Assembly (NCBI RefSeq): GCF_000282575.1
Contig: NZ_AKJA01000026.1
Coordinates: forward strand, 1 to 37,609
DNA length: 37,609 nucleotides
Reading direction: 5' to 3'
From: Herbaspirillum sp. YR522
GTDB taxonomy: Bacteria; Pseudomonadota; Gammaproteobacteria; Burkholderiales; Burkholderiaceae_D
Position 1 is the stretch's first letter. Each line of letters begins with the position of its first letter. Below are positions 35,474-37,609 of the stretch, piece by piece. The position numbers and the translations under genes are program-made. The notes below the pieces were generated by a model. The model did not search any database, was not told the DNA's origin, and worked only from the letters and a program-made list of their open reading frames with translations.

Positions 35474-37019
35474 GTTGCAACTCCTCTTCATAGATGTGCC
35501 AGCCCTGGTTTGCTTCCAGCTCGCGCGCCAGTTGAATCAGTGCGTTGCGGTCGACCTTGTTGGTGCCGGCCCAGGGTAGCTCGGCCACGAAGCGAATCCG
35601 GCGCGGGTGCTGGTAGGCCGGGCCGTGCTGCAGGGCAAATCCTTTCAGCGCCTCGGCATCGAGCCCGCTGCCGGGACGGCGCACCACGAAGGCCACCGGT
35701 ACATGCGCGCGTTCTTCGTCGGGCAGCGGCACCACGCTGGCCTGGGCCACGTCGGGGTGGCGTTCCAGCAGTTTCTCGACCTCCACCGGGTAGATGTTCT
35801 CGCCGGCGCAGACAAACATGTCGTCGGCCCGGCCGACGAAATAGAAGAATCCCTGTTGATCGCGGCGCATCACGTCGCCGCTGTAGTACCAGCCGTCGTC
35901 GAGTACCTGTGCGCTCTTTGCCGGCAGCTTGTGATAACCGGCCAGCACCGCCGGATTGCGCATCGCCAGCACGCCCTGGTTGTCGTCGGGGCCATCGACC
36001 AGCCGCACCTGCCGCAAATCGAGCGGATAGCCCAGCGCCAACCCGGGCGTGGGGATGCCCTCGGGGTGGGGGCCGAATACTGCCGGACCGGCCTCGGTGG
36101 TACCGTATCCATGGCTGAATTGGGTACCCGGAAACGCATTCCTGAGTCGTTGCAGCAACTCCATCGTCATCGGCGCCGAGCCCAGCATGACGCGCTTGAG
36201 GGCAGAGAAATCACGTCCCTGCAAACGCGCCGGGTCCTTGATGAGGCGCGCAAACATGGTCGGCACGGCGGTCAGGATGGTGATGCGATGGTGTTCCAGC
36301 GCATCGAGATAGCTGTCGACGTCGAAGCCCGGCAAGATCACCAGCTGCGCATGCACCGCAAAGGCGCGCTTGGCCATGAACAAGCCATTCATGTGGAACA
36401 GCGGTTGCGCCAGCAGGTAGCGCTGCTGCTCGTCGCCGGGGGCAACCCGGGCGGTGCCGGCGGTGGTCCGCAATGCCCACAGCTGGCCGACGTGGCTCAG
36501 CGGCACGCCCTTGGGCTTGCCGGTCGAGCCGGAGGTGTAGAGCATCTGGCCCACTTCATCGGGACCAGGGCGCACGCTCTCGAATTCGGCAGCAACGATC
36601 TGCGCCTCGAAGCCCTGCGGCCCGGCAGCGTCGAAGTCCAGCAGCGGCACGTGCGCTGCCAGCAGGTCGCGCCGCGCCCCGTCGGTGAAGGCCAGGGCGA
36701 TCTCGGCGTCTTGCAGCACGTACTCCAGCGTCTCCCGTGGCTGCTTGATGTTGATGGGAACGGCGATATAGCCGCCGCGCATGATGCCGAAGTAGCTGAT
36801 CAGGTATTCGGCCCGGTTGCTGGCGGCGATGGCAATGCGCGCACCGCGCGGCAAGCCCTGGCCTTGCAGCCAGTGCGCCACGCCACCGGCCAGTGCGCGT
36901 ACCTCGGCATGGCTGTAGCGCCGGGGGCCGCTGGCGTGGGACAGGTCGACGATCGCAGGCAGGTCCAGCGACAGGGCCGGGTCGTTCAGATCGCCCAGGT
37001 TATGCAGGAAGTCGGTCAT
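35460..37019 (-). CDS. AMP-dependent acyl-CoA synthetase/ligase (class I adenylate-forming)
   Basis: The 519-residue enzyme activates a carboxylic acid with ATP and joins it to CoA or another acceptor. The P-loop-like YTSGSTGKPKGVPLSH is near residue 162, with HGYGTTEAGPAVFG, YYSGDVMRRDQQGFFYFVGR, CAGENIYPVEVEKLL and the C-terminal catalytic Lys in WAGTNKVDRNAL. The length fits the family. It lies 13 bases after the permease gene and overlaps the SDR by 14 bases, so all are cotranscribed. Which acid it uses cannot be inferred from the sequence alone. Confidence 0.92.
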   Translation of the reverse strand: MTDFLHNLGDLNDPALSLDLPAIVDLSHASGPRRYSHAEVRALAGGVAHWLQGQGLPRGARIAIAASNRAEYLISYFGIMRGGYIAVPINIKQPRETLEYVLQDAEIALAFTDGARRDLLAAHVPLLDFDAAGPQGFEAQIVAAEFESVRPGPDEVGQMLYTSGSTGKPKGVPLSHVGQLWALRTTAGTARVAPGDEQQRYLLAQPLFHMNGLFMAKRAFAVHAQLVILPGFDVDSYLDALEHHRITILTAVPTMFARLIKDPARLQGRDFSALKRVMLGSAPMTMELLQRLRNAFPGTQFSHGYGTTEAGPAVFGPHPEGIPTPGLALGYPLDLRQVRLVDGPDDNQGVLAMRNPAVLAGYHKLPAKSAQVLDDGWYYSGDVMRRDQQGFFYFVGRADDMFVCAGENIYPVEVEKLLERHPDVAQASVVPLPDEERAHVPVAFVVRRPGSGLDAEALKGFALQHGPAYQHPRRIRFVAELPWAGTNKVDRNALIQLARELEANQGWHIYEEELQHEPI

Positions 37020-37032
37020 GATTGATTTGAAG

Positions 37033-37609
37033 TCAGCGTTTTCGCAATTTGGGATTGAGGGTATCGTTGAGGCCGTCGCCGACCAGGTTCAGCGCCAGCA
37101 CCACCAGCATGATGGCCACCCCCGGCACGGCGCTGAGGTACCAGGAGGACCGGATCAGGCTGCGCCCTTCGCCGACCATGCGGCCCCAACTGGCGATATT
37201 GGGGTCGCCCAGGCCGAGGAAGGACACCACCGATTCGTACAGGATGGCGCCGGCCACCACCAGCGACGCCATCACGATCACCGGCGGCAGGGCGTTGGGC
37301 AAAATCTCGCCCAGCACGATGCGCCAGGGGTTGAGCGCTACCGCGCGGCACGCCTGGACGAATTCGCGTTCCTTGAGCGACAGGAACTCGGCACGCGTCA
37401 GGCGCGCGATGGGCGGCCAGGACACCAGGCCCACCGCCAGGGTGATGTTCCCGATATGCGGCCCCAGCACCGACACCACGGTCAGGACGAAGACCACATT
37501 GGGAATGATCTGGAACAATTCGGTCACGCGCATCAGCAGTTCTTCGATCCAGCCGCCCATCCAGGCCGCCAGCGCACCGACACCCACGCCGATGGCCGTG
37601 GCGGCGGCT
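37033..37609 (-). CDS. ABC transporter permease, DppC/OppC type (5'-truncated by window edge)
   Basis: The frame is open to the window edge, so the N-terminal helices lie outside. The visible 190 residues contain several membrane helices (IIPNVVFVLTVVSVLG, ILYESVVSFLGLG, AVPGVAIMLVVLALNLVGDGL). They also hold the EAA cytoplasmic loop (EREFVQACRAVALNPWRIVLGEILPNALPPVIV), which couples to the ATPase, and the DppC-typical C-terminus LNLVGDGLNDTLNPKLRKR. Genes for the second permease and the periplasmic binding protein probably lie beyond the edge. Confidence 0.92.
   Translation of the reverse strand, partial: AAATAIGVGVGALAAWMGGWIEELLMRVTELFQIIPNVVFVLTVVSVLGPHIGNITLAVGLVSWPPIARLTRAEFLSLKEREFVQACRAVALNPWRIVLGEILPNALPPVIVMASLVVAGAILYESVVSFLGLGDPNIASWGRMVGEGRSLIRSSWYLSAVPGVAIMLVVLALNLVGDGLNDTLNPKLRKR

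Overview
The window is GC-rich, densely coded bacterial chromosome. I read it as a betaproteobacterium of the order Burkholderiales, probably Oxalobacteraceae (Herbaspirillum-like). The support is a 16-stranded type porin with a terminal Phe, a metK / paired LpxL-type acyltransferase / dapF / DUF484 / xerC neighbourhood, and an S-adenosylhomocysteine (SAH) riboswitch ahead of ahcY. The taxon is inferred from gene content and remembered family sequences; no search was run.

Region 1 (1-9 kb) is housekeeping. It holds a truncated HAD-type pyrimidine 5'-nucleotidase, a Fur/Zur-like regulator, xerC and a DUF484 gene. Next come a major porin with its own hairpin terminator and a Sel1-repeat gene, both lying inside what is otherwise a run of dapF-associated genes. 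After these are dapF and two overlapping LpxL-type lipid A acyltransferase genes. Region 2 (9-13.4 kb) is the activated methyl cycle: metK, then a good sigma70-type promoter, a clear SAH riboswitch, ahcY, a small membrane protein gene and metF, closed by an intrinsic terminator. Region 3 (13.4-18.5 kb) holds a small exported protein, a DUF2325 protein, a bile-acid/sodium-symporter-family transporter divergent from a LysR regulator with a perfect palindrome between them, a small cysteine-rich protein and a DUF342 (FapA-like) protein.

Region 4 (about 18.9-28.6 kb) is the unusual part. Three paralogous genes encode large proteins of 761-863 residues that resemble the dermonecrotic-toxin-like DUF6543 family. 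They share an N-terminal/central core, variable Pro/Ser/Thr-rich linkers, and a divergent C-terminal module whose residue pattern recalls ADP-ribosyltransferase toxins. A fourth, unrelated and unrecognised gene lies between paralogues 2 and 3. Two of the four genes carry one in-frame stop codon (TAA in paralogue 1, TAG in the fourth gene), with a long intact reading frame continuing after it. Paralogue 1 also contains an internal tandem duplication of a 145-codon core unit. This is either a toxin family being degraded and diversified, or genes whose stops are bypassed.

Region 5 (28.7-37.6 kb) is accessory metabolism and transport. It has a Bcr/CflA-type MFS efflux gene, then a LysR regulator divergent from an SDR / NTF2-like / VOC gene set in which the last two products carry signal peptides. 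The last block, on the minus strand, is an operon of peptide-type ABC permease (cut by the window edge), AMP-dependent acyl ligase, SDR and a double ATPase. It suggests uptake coupled to acyl activation of an unknown substrate. No tRNA, rRNA, insertion sequence, prophage or CRISPR array was seen.
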